DNA of 64,000 bases from Prostheceraeus crozeri (taxonomy: Eukaryota > Platyhelminthes > Polycladida > Euryleptidae), in NCBI GenBank assembly GCA_907163375.1, contig CAJQUW010004775.1, forward strand, positions 558,001-622,000, read 5' to 3'. The notes under the pieces are model-generated. The model saw only the letters and a list, made by a program, of their open reading frames with translations. It ran no database searches and was not told the DNA's origin. The translations under genes and the position numbers were made by a program. The number at the start of each line of letters is the position of its first letter. Positions within the stretch are counted from its first letter, which is position 1. This document shows, piece after piece, positions 47,985-55,410 of the stretch.

Positions 47985-49170
47985 CCCCCTCGGCAGCGAT
48001 CTTCTAATTTTGGTTCTAGTGGATGGATTTTGTCTTATAGATACTCATTTGAAAGAGGAGAAAAAACTGCTCAGTGACATTTTTGTTGCGAGTCAATCCG
48101 ATCAGCCGTTCAAAAGTTAGAGCTGTTACAAGATTTCACGTCGGACCTCACCTGAAAAAATCCTAGGTGTTAGAGTGACTTTGTATGGGAAAAATTTTTT
48201 TCCAAAGTGTCGAATTTCGACCTGGGACCCTGACCAAAGTTTGTTTCATCAAATTTCACCGCCCCCCCCTCGGCAGCGATCTTCTAATTTTGGTTCTAGT
48301 GGATAGATTTTGTCTTATAGATACTCATTTGAAAGAGGAGAAAAAACTGCTCAGTGACATTTTTGTTGCGAGTCAATCCGATCAGCCGTTCAAAAGTTAG
48401 AGCTGTTACAAGATTTCACGTCGGACCTCACCTGAAAAAATCCTAGGTGTTAGAGTGACTTTGTATGGGAAAAATTTTTTTCCAAAGTGTCGAATTTCGA
48501 CCTGGGACCCTGACCAAAGTTTGTTTCATCAAATTTCACCGACCCCCCCCCCTCGGCAGCGATCTTCTAATTTTGGTTCTAGTGGATGGATTTTGTCTTA
48601 TAGATACTCATTTGAAAGAGGAGAAAAAACTGCTCAATGACATGTTTGTTGCAAGTCAATCCGATCAGCCGTTCAAAAGTTAGAGCTGTTACAAGATTTC
48701 ACGTCGGACCTCACCTGAAAAAATCCTAAGTGTCAGAGTGACTTTGTATGGGAAAAATTTTTTTCCAAAGTGTCGAATTTCGACCTGGGACCCTGACCAA
48801 AGTTTGTTTCATCAAATTTCACCGACCCCCCCCCCCTCGGCAGCGATCTTCTAATTTTGGTTCTAGTGGATGGATTTTGTCTTATAGATACTCATTTGAA
48901 AGAGGAGAAAAAACTGCTCAATGACATGTTTGTTGCAAGTCAATCGGATCAGCCGTTCAAAAGTTAGAGCTGTTACAAGATTTCACGTCGGACCTCACCT
49001 GAAAAAATCCTAAGTGTCAGAGTGACTTTGTATGGACAAAATTTTGAAAATTTTTCCAAAGTGTCGCATTTCGACCTGGGACCTTTACCAAAACATTTTT
49101 CATCAAATTTCACCGACCTCCCCCCTCCCCCCCCCCGGCACCGATCTTCCAATTTTGGTTCTAGTGATCG
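47985..49170. repeat. Subterminal ~280-bp tandem repeats, about 4 units
   Basis: The landmark CGGCAGCGATCTTC occurs at 47991, 48271, 48554 and 48838, with a diverged copy at 49136, giving spacings of 280, 283, 284 and 298 bp. Each unit starts in a poly-C tract whose length varies between units, which explains most of the spacing differences. Frames inside (for example 48185-48400) recur in each unit merely because the sequence repeats. Confidence 0.93.
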
Positions 49171-49400
49171 TAGAAAGTCGTGCAATAGCTCGTTTGAAAG
49201 CTAAGAGTGAGACAAATTCAGTGAAACAAACGGCTTGTTCATATCTGTCTTCGTTTAGATGTGAGACGCCATTCAAGATTTTGGGAGATTGGTGAAAAAA
49301 CGACAGAGTTAGAATTTTGGACGTTTTGGGCTGTAGATTCAAAACGAAGCATCGGATGGGAAAACGGATTTCAGATTTGGAATCAGCTTGATGTTATTGT

Positions 49401-49449
49401 CCAATGAGGATCATCATCCAATGAGAATCAAGCATTTCTATATAAATAG
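49401..49449 (+). promoter_or_regulatory. CCAAT/TATA promoter of the left gene block
   Basis: Two CCAATGAG elements at 49401 and 49418 are followed by TATATAAATAG at 49439-49449. This is classic RNA polymerase II core-promoter spacing, ending about 100 bases ahead of the ATG at 49549. It sits just inside the tandem repeats and points into the left gene block. Confidence 0.7.
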
Positions 49450-49548
49450 CGAGCCTTTCACAGTGAGAATCATTCCATCGTTGAATCACACGAGTGACGG
49501 ACGCACATTTTCTCTCTCTCTAGTTCCCTATTCTATTATCCAACTAAA

Positions 49549-49618
49549 ATGGTAAGTCGCTACTTTCCTCCCTCTCCTCCCTTGAACGTAAACTTAATAC
49601 AATCTTTTTCATTTTCAG
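49549..49618 (+). other. Probable leader ATG followed by a short intron
   Basis: ATG is followed at once by GTAAGT (49552) and, after a pyrimidine-rich stretch, by TTTTCAG ending at 49618. The frame beyond has no ATG of its own near its beginning, which suits a start codon supplied by this leader. A second acceptor (TTTTAG ending at 50517) stands before the exonuclease frame. Splicing is inferred from sequence only. Confidence 0.55.
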
Positions 49619-50323
49619 GCATCTACTCCATCTGCTGCACTAGTAGGACAAAATGGCGGTCAAACGTTACAAGGTTCGCTACGATCAGATCATCTACAAC
49701 TGAGGCCAGTGGAAGAAACAACCAAGGTACATAATCCTACACCACTACAGCGTAAATTTAAACAAGTCTTGCGTTATGACGATCATAGCGTAGTACTCCA
49801 AACGGGAATGCTCCCTTCCACGGATGTCAAGATAATGCGCAATCAGTATGGGGACTACATACCGATCCCCGTGAGTCCGTACATTCGCTGCCAACTTGAT
49901 ATTATTGAGGAGTACGTGACATTAAATATGGACATTCCTACTCCTCTTGCTCAAGAGTGGAAGGCGAGAGATGACAAGGATACTCCCTATAGAAAGATTT
50001 GGGATGGTAATCAAATTTGCCTACCGGTATCACATTGGTGTACTTACTATAAGAAGGAGGGAGATCATTCAACATCCATCACATGCGACGAGCTCGGAGA
50101 AGGTACTTGGGATATCCTTTTCAAAGTGAATGGGCTACATTATGGTCGGCACAAGGATAATAAAATAGCCTCTCTCTCCATGCATATGGAATCCATCCTA
50201 TATATTCCAAAACCACCCAACGTGGATGACATAATTGATCAAATCCTCAACAGCAGTGGTACGAAGCGCAAGTCGGAGAAGAATGCTGCTTCAAAACGCA
50301 AATCAAAGAAGGAGAATTACTAG
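49619..50323 (+). CDS. Polinton first gene, unknown function
   Basis: A frame of roughly 230 codons that is open directly from the splice acceptor at 49618. The middle is a compact region with YIPIPVSPYIRCQLDIIEEY, SHWCTYYKKEG, DELGEGTWDILFKVNG and YGRHKDNKIASLSM, and looks like a folded beta-rich domain. The tail is lysine-rich (KRKSEKNAASKRKSKKE), a plausible nuclear-localisation or nucleic-acid-binding tail. I do not recognise a family and propose no activity. As the first gene behind the TATA promoter it may be highly or early expressed. Confidence 0.6.
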   Translation, partial: ASTPSAALVGQNGGQTLQGSLRSDHLQLRPVEETTKVHNPTPLQRKFKQVLRYDDHSVVLQTGMLPSTDVKIMRNQYGDYIPIPVSPYIRCQLDIIEEYVTLNMDIPTPLAQEWKARDDKDTPYRKIWDGNQICLPVSHWCTYYKKEGDHSTSITCDELGEGTWDILFKVNGLHYGRHKDNKIASLSMHMESILYIPKPPNVDDIIDQILNSSGTKRKSEKNAASKRKSKKENY

Positions 50324-50357
50324 TCCTTTCCTAACTCTACCCTATGACAATTCGTTG

Positions 50358-50483
50358 ATGTGCTTTGAGTGTCGTAGACGTGGTCTTATTAGATACATTT
50401 TGCTTCTTCGTTGCCATCATATCATTTGTGTATTTTGTCGTGAAAAGCATCGATGTAATTCTTCATTTTGTAATATGTTATAG
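50358..50483 (+). CDS. 41-aa zinc-binding mini-protein (RING-like)
   Basis: Begins MCFECRRRG at the first ATG after the preceding gene. The cysteines and histidines are arranged C-x2-C ... C-H-H-x3-C-x2-C ... C-x4-C, like the first part of a RING or related zinc finger. It is short but sits cleanly between two genes on the same strand. It could also be an exon of a larger spliced protein. Confidence 0.4.
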   Translation: MCFECRRRGLIRYILLLRCHHIICVFCREKHRCNSSFCNML

Positions 50484-50517
50484 AACGTTTCCTTAGATGT
50501 GTAAATTTCCGTTTTAG

Positions 50518-51066
50518 GCTTCTATCATCATTTTTATGGATTGTGAGGGTGAACCTGTACAGGAGCTCAGTGCTATTGCTATGAACAATTGGACATATCC
50601 GATTGTTAGTGTCTATCATCAACATGCCAACTGCAATCCCAATGTTGATCAATGGGCGAGAAAACACATTCATGGACTTAATCTGAAATATTTGCAAGAC
50701 TATGGCTTTTCTTGTGAGAGTGCTCTTCTTATTGACTTTAAACGATGTTTAGCTGCTTTCAATGTTATACGCATCTTTTGTAATAATCCTGGTAAGGAGA
50801 GGAAAGTATTTCCCAATCTAATCATTGATGATATTTTGCTCCCGCCTTGGGATAGTAGAGTGAATCAACATTATCATGAAGTCACGAAACGTTTTAAGGA
50901 TTTGTGTGTTCCTATTTTGTCTATTCGTTGTAGTAGCTACGTTCATAACCAATGCTTCTTTCATCCTTACCTCAACACTGCCAAAGTCCTGTATGGTTAT
51001 CATTGCTCGCTGTATGATAGTTACCAGCTGTATCTATTTTATCTCTTTCAAACCATTGATTTATGA
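50518..51066 (+). CDS. DEDDh-type 3'-5' exonuclease candidate
   Basis: After an acceptor-like TTTTAG the frame opens with a hydrophobic strand (SIIIF) leading into MDCEGEPVQELSAIAM, which matches the D-x-E first motif of DEDDh exonucleases. KHIHGLNLKYLQDYGF follows where this family carries a conserved His-Gly helix. GYHCSLYDSYQLYLFY near the C-terminus gives the H-x4-D third motif. Length (about 180 aa) fits a stand-alone exonuclease domain. Because the first strand lies upstream of the first ATG in frame, the protein probably starts on the spliced leader. Its role could be proofreading or DNA end processing. The identification is by motif only. Confidence 0.6.
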   Translation, partial: ASIIIFMDCEGEPVQELSAIAMNNWTYPIVSVYHQHANCNPNVDQWARKHIHGLNLKYLQDYGFSCESALLIDFKRCLAAFNVIRIFCNNPGKERKVFPNLIIDDILLPPWDSRVNQHYHEVTKRFKDLCVPILSIRCSSYVHNQCFFHPYLNTAKVLYGYHCSLYDSYQLYLFYLFQTIDL

Positions 51067-51153
51067 TGCATGCTTGTTACCGTTATTCAATAAATGTTAC
51101 TATGAGAAGAGTTGTTGTTTTCATGCAATGGATGGGTTAGATCAAGAGCGATC

Positions 51154-51564
51154 ATGTCTTTCTCAAACGACTGCGGAACATTACATTTTCATAGGCAAAG
51201 TTTAAAAGGAGCTGTTCAAGATTATGTGATAAATTTTCATAAAGATGAGACCGACATCGAAGCAGTGGTCGATAATGCTAGCACTCTATTTCTAGAGTTA
51301 ATGAATACATTCTCTGATAGCATTGTCATGGCGCGATTAGTTGCGAAAATTAAGTTTAGTCATTTTGGAAAGGAAGAGGTGGAAAGTCGCTCTTTCCATT
51401 TTGCTTCTTATTCAATGGAAGTGGTAGATCACCCCGAAGAATTTTTTAAAAGACATATGATAAAAATTGCTGAACGTCTTAACCCATTTAACCATCATGG
51501 CAGCAGTCTAGTGATTGAAGCGATTTCAGATATTCACATTCAACTTTCTATAAAGAAAAATTGA
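51154..51564 (+). CDS. Polinton protein resembling polymerase N-terminal domain
   Basis: 136 aa from the ATG at 51154. FFKRHMIKIAERLNPF followed by HGSSLVIEAISDIHIQLSI resembles a segment commonly found at the N-terminus of Polinton polymerases or of the protein just ahead of them (the element's 'GSxxVIxxIxxIxIxL' signature). Here it is a separate gene on the opposite strand and far from polB. Function is unknown; a role in replication is inferred only from that resemblance. Confidence 0.5.
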   Translation: MSFSNDCGTLHFHRQSLKGAVQDYVINFHKDETDIEAVVDNASTLFLELMNTFSDSIVMARLVAKIKFSHFGKEEVESRSFHFASYSMEVVDHPEEFFKRHMIKIAERLNPFNHHGSSLVIEAISDIHIQLSIKKN

Positions 51565-51566
51565 AA

Positions 51567-51890
51567 ATGCTGTGGTACTTGATTGTAGCACAACTGGTTT
51601 TCGAGCTGTGCCTGTTCACTCTCGAAGTATATTCCTTCTGTACATGCGTCTATTATTTAGAAAAGGCTAGAAAATTCATATCTTCAAAAAGACTTGCTAT
51701 AGACATCAGTAACGGTGAAACTATGTGTTGCGATGTATGTAAGCGAAAGGATGGAAATGAAAAGCGCATCTTCAAGAGATGTAAGCATGCTTTTTGTCAA
51801 CGCTGTTTCATACGTAATTGCATTCAACTTTGCAAATGTAACCACTGTGATATTGTTCATTTCGAGTGTCACTTATGCCGCAATAGTTAG
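51567..51890 (+). CDS. Membrane-anchored RING-finger protein
   Basis: 107 aa from the ATG at 51567, three bases after the previous stop. Residues 2-30 are a strongly hydrophobic, probably membrane-spanning segment. From residue 54 a RING-type set appears: CCDVCKRKDG, then CKHAFCQRCF, then CKCNHC and finally CHLC. RING domains usually act as E3 ubiquitin ligases, so the protein may modify host membrane proteins. The ligase role is inferred. Confidence 0.6.
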   Translation: MLWYLIVAQLVFELCLFTLEVYSFCTCVYYLEKARKFISSKRLAIDISNGETMCCDVCKRKDGNEKRIFKRCKHAFCQRCFIRNCIQLCKCNHCDIVHFECHLCRNS

Positions 51891-51941
51891 TACCTATGCA
51901 AATGTGGTAAAGACAGGTTTTAGCAAAGACTAACACGGAAA

Positions 51942-52307
51942 ATGGGGAAACGTAAAATGACGAAACGTAAAAGTCAAAAGTCTTCAAAGTTTTCTTCAGC
52001 CATTCAAGCTCTCCGACGAATGAAAGCAAATCAGCGATACAATGCTATACGACATGCTAACGATAAATTCATTCGTGAAATTATTTCTCATGTGAGAAAG
52101 TTGAGGAGGAAGAATTTAGCACCAAAACAACGAAAGTTACTTAAGCGATATGCTACGAAATTGCGTTTCATCTCCAATCCTAAAGTCACCCTTCAAAGAA
52201 AGAGGGAAACTCTAACACAAAAGGGCGGTTTCCTTCCAGCGTTACTACCGATGCTGGCTCCTATCGTGGGCAACGTATTGGGTAATATCCTTGGCTCTAG
52301 ACGTTAA
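51942..52307 (+). CDS. Small basic Polinton virion-core-like protein
   Basis: 121 aa. Residues 1-90 are extremely rich in Lys and Arg. It then ends in the glycine/hydrophobic stretch KGGFLPALLPMLAPIVGNVL. This basic-then-hydrophobic architecture recurs next to the packaging ATPase in Polintons and the related adintoviruses, where it is thought to be a DNA-condensing or virion-core component. The role is by family resemblance. Confidence 0.6.
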   Translation: MGKRKMTKRKSQKSSKFSSAIQALRRMKANQRYNAIRHANDKFIREIISHVRKLRRKNLAPKQRKLLKRYATKLRFISNPKVTLQRKRETLTQKGGFLPALLPMLAPIVGNVLGNILGSRR

Positions 52308-52338
52308 TTGTGCAAATGTTGAATCTCAAAGTATTATA

Positions 52339-52956
52339 ATGGATTTCAGACTTCAATGTGATAAAGTTCTGACTGTATCATGTCCATCTCATGCAGGTAA
52401 AACTGTTTTCACGCTGAATTTATTGGATAAAAGAAGGGAGTTGTTTAAGGAACCTATCAATCGAGTGATTTGGTGTCATGGCATTTATCAACCGTCGCTG
52501 TTTCAGGAATTGCAAAGTCACAACTTTATTCGACATGAAGGAATTATTCCAGTGGATAAACTTCAGTCTAATGATGTTGTTGTATTGGATGATCTATTAA
52601 AAGAAAGTAAGAATTCCAAAGATGTTACAGATATGTTCACTCGCGCAGCACATCATAAAAGGTGCTTTATCATCTATATCACACAAAATTTGTTTCCTGA
52701 TGGAAAAGAAGCTCGTACACGAAACCTGAATACACACTATTATGCTATTTTCAAGAATCCGCGAGATAAAAGTCAATTTGAAATTTTAGCGCGACAAGTT
52801 GCACCAAGAGGATCAAAAGCCTTAATTGAAATTTTTCAAGCAGCTACTGAAAAACCACACGCTTACTTATTTATTGACTTTACGCAAGAGTGTCCGGAAG
52901 AATTTAGATTTCGAAGTGATATTTTGAAAACTCCCATGATCATCTACAAACTATGA
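52339..52956 (+). CDS. DNA-packaging ATPase (A32/FtsK-HerA type)
   Basis: 205 aa from the ATG at 52339. Walker A is CPSHAGKT at residues 15-22, Walker B VVVLDDLL near 80-87, and the sensor-like YITQNLF near 113-119 follows at the expected distance. Proteins of this group pump viral DNA into preformed capsids, and they are one of the core genes linking Polintons to other double-jelly-roll viruses. The stop overlaps the start of the next gene (ATGA). Confidence 0.85.
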   Translation: MDFRLQCDKVLTVSCPSHAGKTVFTLNLLDKRRELFKEPINRVIWCHGIYQPSLFQELQSHNFIRHEGIIPVDKLQSNDVVVLDDLLKESKNSKDVTDMFTRAAHHKRCFIIYITQNLFPDGKEARTRNLNTHYYAIFKNPRDKSQFEILARQVAPRGSKALIEIFQAATEKPHAYLFIDFTQECPEEFRFRSDILKTPMIIYKL

Positions 52957-53645
52957 GTTCTTATTCTCGCATGATTGTTATTCCTCAGGATGAATATGTA
53001 CAATTGACTGCTATACAACAAGTAAAGCAACCTCTTGCAAATCAGATGTATAGGAAAGACTTAGATTATCAGCAAAATGTTCACATCAAAGATCCACATC
53101 GTGCTGTATTATTACAATCGGAAACTGTTGAACAATTGAAAAATTTGAAGAATAAGATGCGTGACTCTGTATCGACTGCTACACCTTTAGCATCTCGCGC
53201 ACATGCCATATCTCTTTTCAACAGAATTGAACCCCACCTCAATGTAAATGATAGAGGAGAAATCATTACATATGAAAATAAAGTGATTGATGCTTCACGT
53301 TATGAAGACTTGATTCAGTATGCGACACGTAGAAAGCGCCGTCAGGGCTATGTTCCACCTGGTTGGACATACTTTCTTAAACTATTGAAAAAGCATAATG
53401 TGCCAAAATTTGCTTTGAATAATGAGACATTGAAAGAACTTGATTCAACAGTGGCTACTGCTCCAATGCTTCAGACGATGAAAATGCCAACAAATTGGTT
53501 TAAGACGTCACCTGCTACATCCCCTCCCACACTCACTAAGCAAACAAGAGGAAGAACTCGACGTAGATCTACGCCACCACTAAAACTAGTAAAAGGAAAA
53601 CGTAAAACAGCTCCTCCCAAGAAATACATGTTCTCAGACTATTAA
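52953..53645 (+). CDS. Conserved Polinton protein of unknown function
   Basis: 230 aa. The N-terminus reads MIVIPQDEYVQL within the first 20 residues. The centre has a helical region and YVPPGWTYFLKLLKKHNVP. The C-terminal 50 residues are rich in Pro, Arg and Lys. I recall proteins with this N-terminal style next to the ATPase in other Polintons, but I know of no function. Its start overlaps the ATPase stop, suggesting coupled expression. Confidence 0.55.
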   Translation: MSSYSRMIVIPQDEYVQLTAIQQVKQPLANQMYRKDLDYQQNVHIKDPHRAVLLQSETVEQLKNLKNKMRDSVSTATPLASRAHAISLFNRIEPHLNVNDRGEIITYENKVIDASRYEDLIQYATRRKRRQGYVPPGWTYFLKLLKKHNVPKFALNNETLKELDSTVATAPMLQTMKMPTNWFKTSPATSPPTLTKQTRGRTRRRSTPPLKLVKGKRKTAPPKKYMFSDY

Positions 53646-53646
53646 T

Positions 53647-53826
53647 ATGAAGCAGATGTGTTGCTTGCCATGTAATGAGCCGCCAGAGGTGAATGTCGTT
53701 GTCACTTGCACTTGCTGCGCCAGCTCTCACAATGAAACCCCTAAGCAATGTGAACACGATCGCAAAACCGCTAAAGCTAAATGCTGCAGTTGTTGCAAAT
53801 GTAGAAAGGCAAGAAAAAAAAGATGA
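53647..53826 (+). CDS. 59-aa cysteine-rich basic protein
   Basis: From ATG at 53647 to TGA at 53824-53826. It has 13 cysteines, in the clusters MCCLPC, CTCC and CCSCCKC, plus two histidines, and ends in RKARKKR. The cluster pattern suggests metal binding or several disulphides. The stop overlaps the integrase ATG by four bases, the same coupling style as the previous pair. No homologue is recognised. Confidence 0.5.
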   Translation: MKQMCCLPCNEPPEVNVVVTCTCCASSHNETPKQCEHDRKTAKAKCCSCCKCRKARKKR

Positions 53827-54839
53827 GAAGGAGGAAAAAGAGTCAGTCGTCATCGACTGAACGTTTGAAGTCAATCTATTATGATGTAAAACATCCGGCA
53901 GGATTTGCATCTATCAAGAAATTATCAAAAGCGAGTGGTCTTCCACAATCACAAGTGAAACGCTGGTTAAAGGGTCAGGCTACCTATACACTCCACAAAC
54001 AAGCGAAAAAGAAGTACCGCACCCGCCATTATATTGTTCATGACATCGATGAACAGTGGCAAGCAGATTTGTGTGATGTTGCCTTCATTTCAAAGCATAA
54101 CTCGGGCAATAATTTTATTTTAACTGTCATTGATATTTTCTCGCGTTATGCGTGGGCTCAACCTTTAAAAACTAAAGAAGGGAAAGGAGTAGCAAAAGCA
54201 TTCCAAACAATTTTTCGAGAAGGTCGCATTCCAAAAAAAATTCAGAGTGATCAAGGAAAAGAGTTTGAAAATCAGCATGTGAGAAGATTATTTGAGAGGC
54301 ATGACATTGAGTTGTTTAGTGTAAAGAGTGCTTATAAAGCTGCACTCGTTGAACGTTTTAATCGCACATTAAAAAATCGCTTGTGGCGACATTTTACTGC
54401 CAACTTGACACAAAATTGGACAAAGGTTCTACAAGATACACTCCATGCCTACAATCACTCTATCCATCGTTCTATTGGACTCAGACCAGTAGTTGTAAAT
54501 GCTTACAATGTAGATAAAGTGCGCGAATCATTCCAACATAAACGCACTCATGTGAAAAGTGATGTAAAAATTGGTGATAAAGTTCGTATCTCAAAAGTGA
54601 AGATTGTTTTTGCTAAAGGGTACCTTCCGAATTGGACAGAGGAGGTATTTACAGTATCAAGGATTGATCAAAAAGACTCTCCCACCACCTACAAGTTGAG
54701 AGATTACGATAATGAAGAAATTGAGGGTAGCTTTTACCGCGATGAGATTGAGGTAGTCACTGAAAGTGAAACATATTTGGTAGAGAAAATCATTCGATGT
54801 AAAAAACAACAAGGTGAAGAATGGTGTCTTGTTAAATAG
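53823..54839 (+). CDS. Retroviral-type integrase (Polinton INT)
   Basis: An N-terminal helix-turn-helix-like region (residues 24-50, SIKKLSKASGLPQSQVKRWL) is followed by the rve catalytic core. QADLCDV carries the first Asp (82), IQSDQGKEF the second (143) and AALVERFNRTLK the Glu (177). The C-terminal third has the SH3-like KIGDKVRISK segment and chromodomain-like residues at its end (EEWCLVK). The enzyme inserts the element with 6-bp target duplications. It belongs with the protein-primed polymerase as a hallmark of Polintons. The copy is part of a degraded element. Confidence 0.9.
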   Translation: MRRRKKSQSSSTERLKSIYYDVKHPAGFASIKKLSKASGLPQSQVKRWLKGQATYTLHKQAKKKYRTRHYIVHDIDEQWQADLCDVAFISKHNSGNNFILTVIDIFSRYAWAQPLKTKEGKGVAKAFQTIFREGRIPKKIQSDQGKEFENQHVRRLFERHDIELFSVKSAYKAALVERFNRTLKNRLWRHFTANLTQNWTKVLQDTLHAYNHSIHRSIGLRPVVVNAYNVDKVRESFQHKRTHVKSDVKIGDKVRISKVKIVFAKGYLPNWTEEVFTVSRIDQKDSPTTYKLRDYDNEEIEGSFYRDEIEVVTESETYLVEKIIRCKKQQGEEWCLVK

Positions 54840-54952
54840 ACTGGTTATCCTTCAAGTATGAACTCTTGGATGCGTCGTGCCGACATCTTTCATCTAAGTG
54901 ATCGACAGTGATTCATGCAAAGTTGTAACTAACAATGTTTAGGGTTTGAGCT

Positions 54953-55408
54953 ATGAATCCAACTGCCTCATTTTATTCACGACCCTCCTATGTAAGTGGT
55001 GGAGGACAAATTTACATCGGCGCTCGCCGCCAACGTGGAGGTATCATACTTGGTGCACTGAAATCTGTTGTAGCACCTCTCATATCCAATGTCGGTAGAT
55101 CTTTAAAACGAAATGTTTTAAGTAATGCCGTTGGCTTTGCTGGTGATGTTGCTAGTGATCTTTCCAGAGGTAGAAGTTTTAAGAGCAGTTTGTTGAATCG
55201 TGGGAAGGAACGCGGTTTAAAAACATTGAAGCAGACCTTTGCTGGTGTTACTCAAGGACAGAAATCGCCTAAACGAATGAATAAAGGAAGAAGGAAACAT
55301 CGCGGAGCTGGTAAGGTGCGATCTTCAGTCAAAAGGCATTCACGCAAACGTCGCAGAGGCTCTAATCATTCATCAGGCGCTAAACGACGACGCTGCCATA
55401 ACTTCTAA
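54953..55408 (+). CDS. Basic virion protein ahead of the capsid gene
   Basis: 151 aa. GGGQIYIGARRQRGGIILGAL opens an amphipathic N-terminal half, and the C-terminal 50 residues are almost wholly basic (KRHSRKRRRGS). A protein with a G-x-x-x-x-QRG motif directly before the major capsid gene is a recurrent Polinton feature. It is compared in the literature with adenovirus-like minor virion proteins that interact with membrane or DNA. The stop is two bases from the capsid start. Confidence 0.6.
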   Translation: MNPTASFYSRPSYVSGGGQIYIGARRQRGGIILGALKSVVAPLISNVGRSLKRNVLSNAVGFAGDVASDLSRGRSFKSSLLNRGKERGLKTLKQTFAGVTQGQKSPKRMNKGRRKHRGAGKVRSSVKRHSRKRRRGSNHSSGAKRRRCHNF

Positions 55409-55410
55409 TC

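Noticed and set aside
47812-49342. Several open frames of 60-104 codons inside the tandem array
   Set aside because: They repeat only because the ~280-bp unit repeats, occur in several frames and show no domain.
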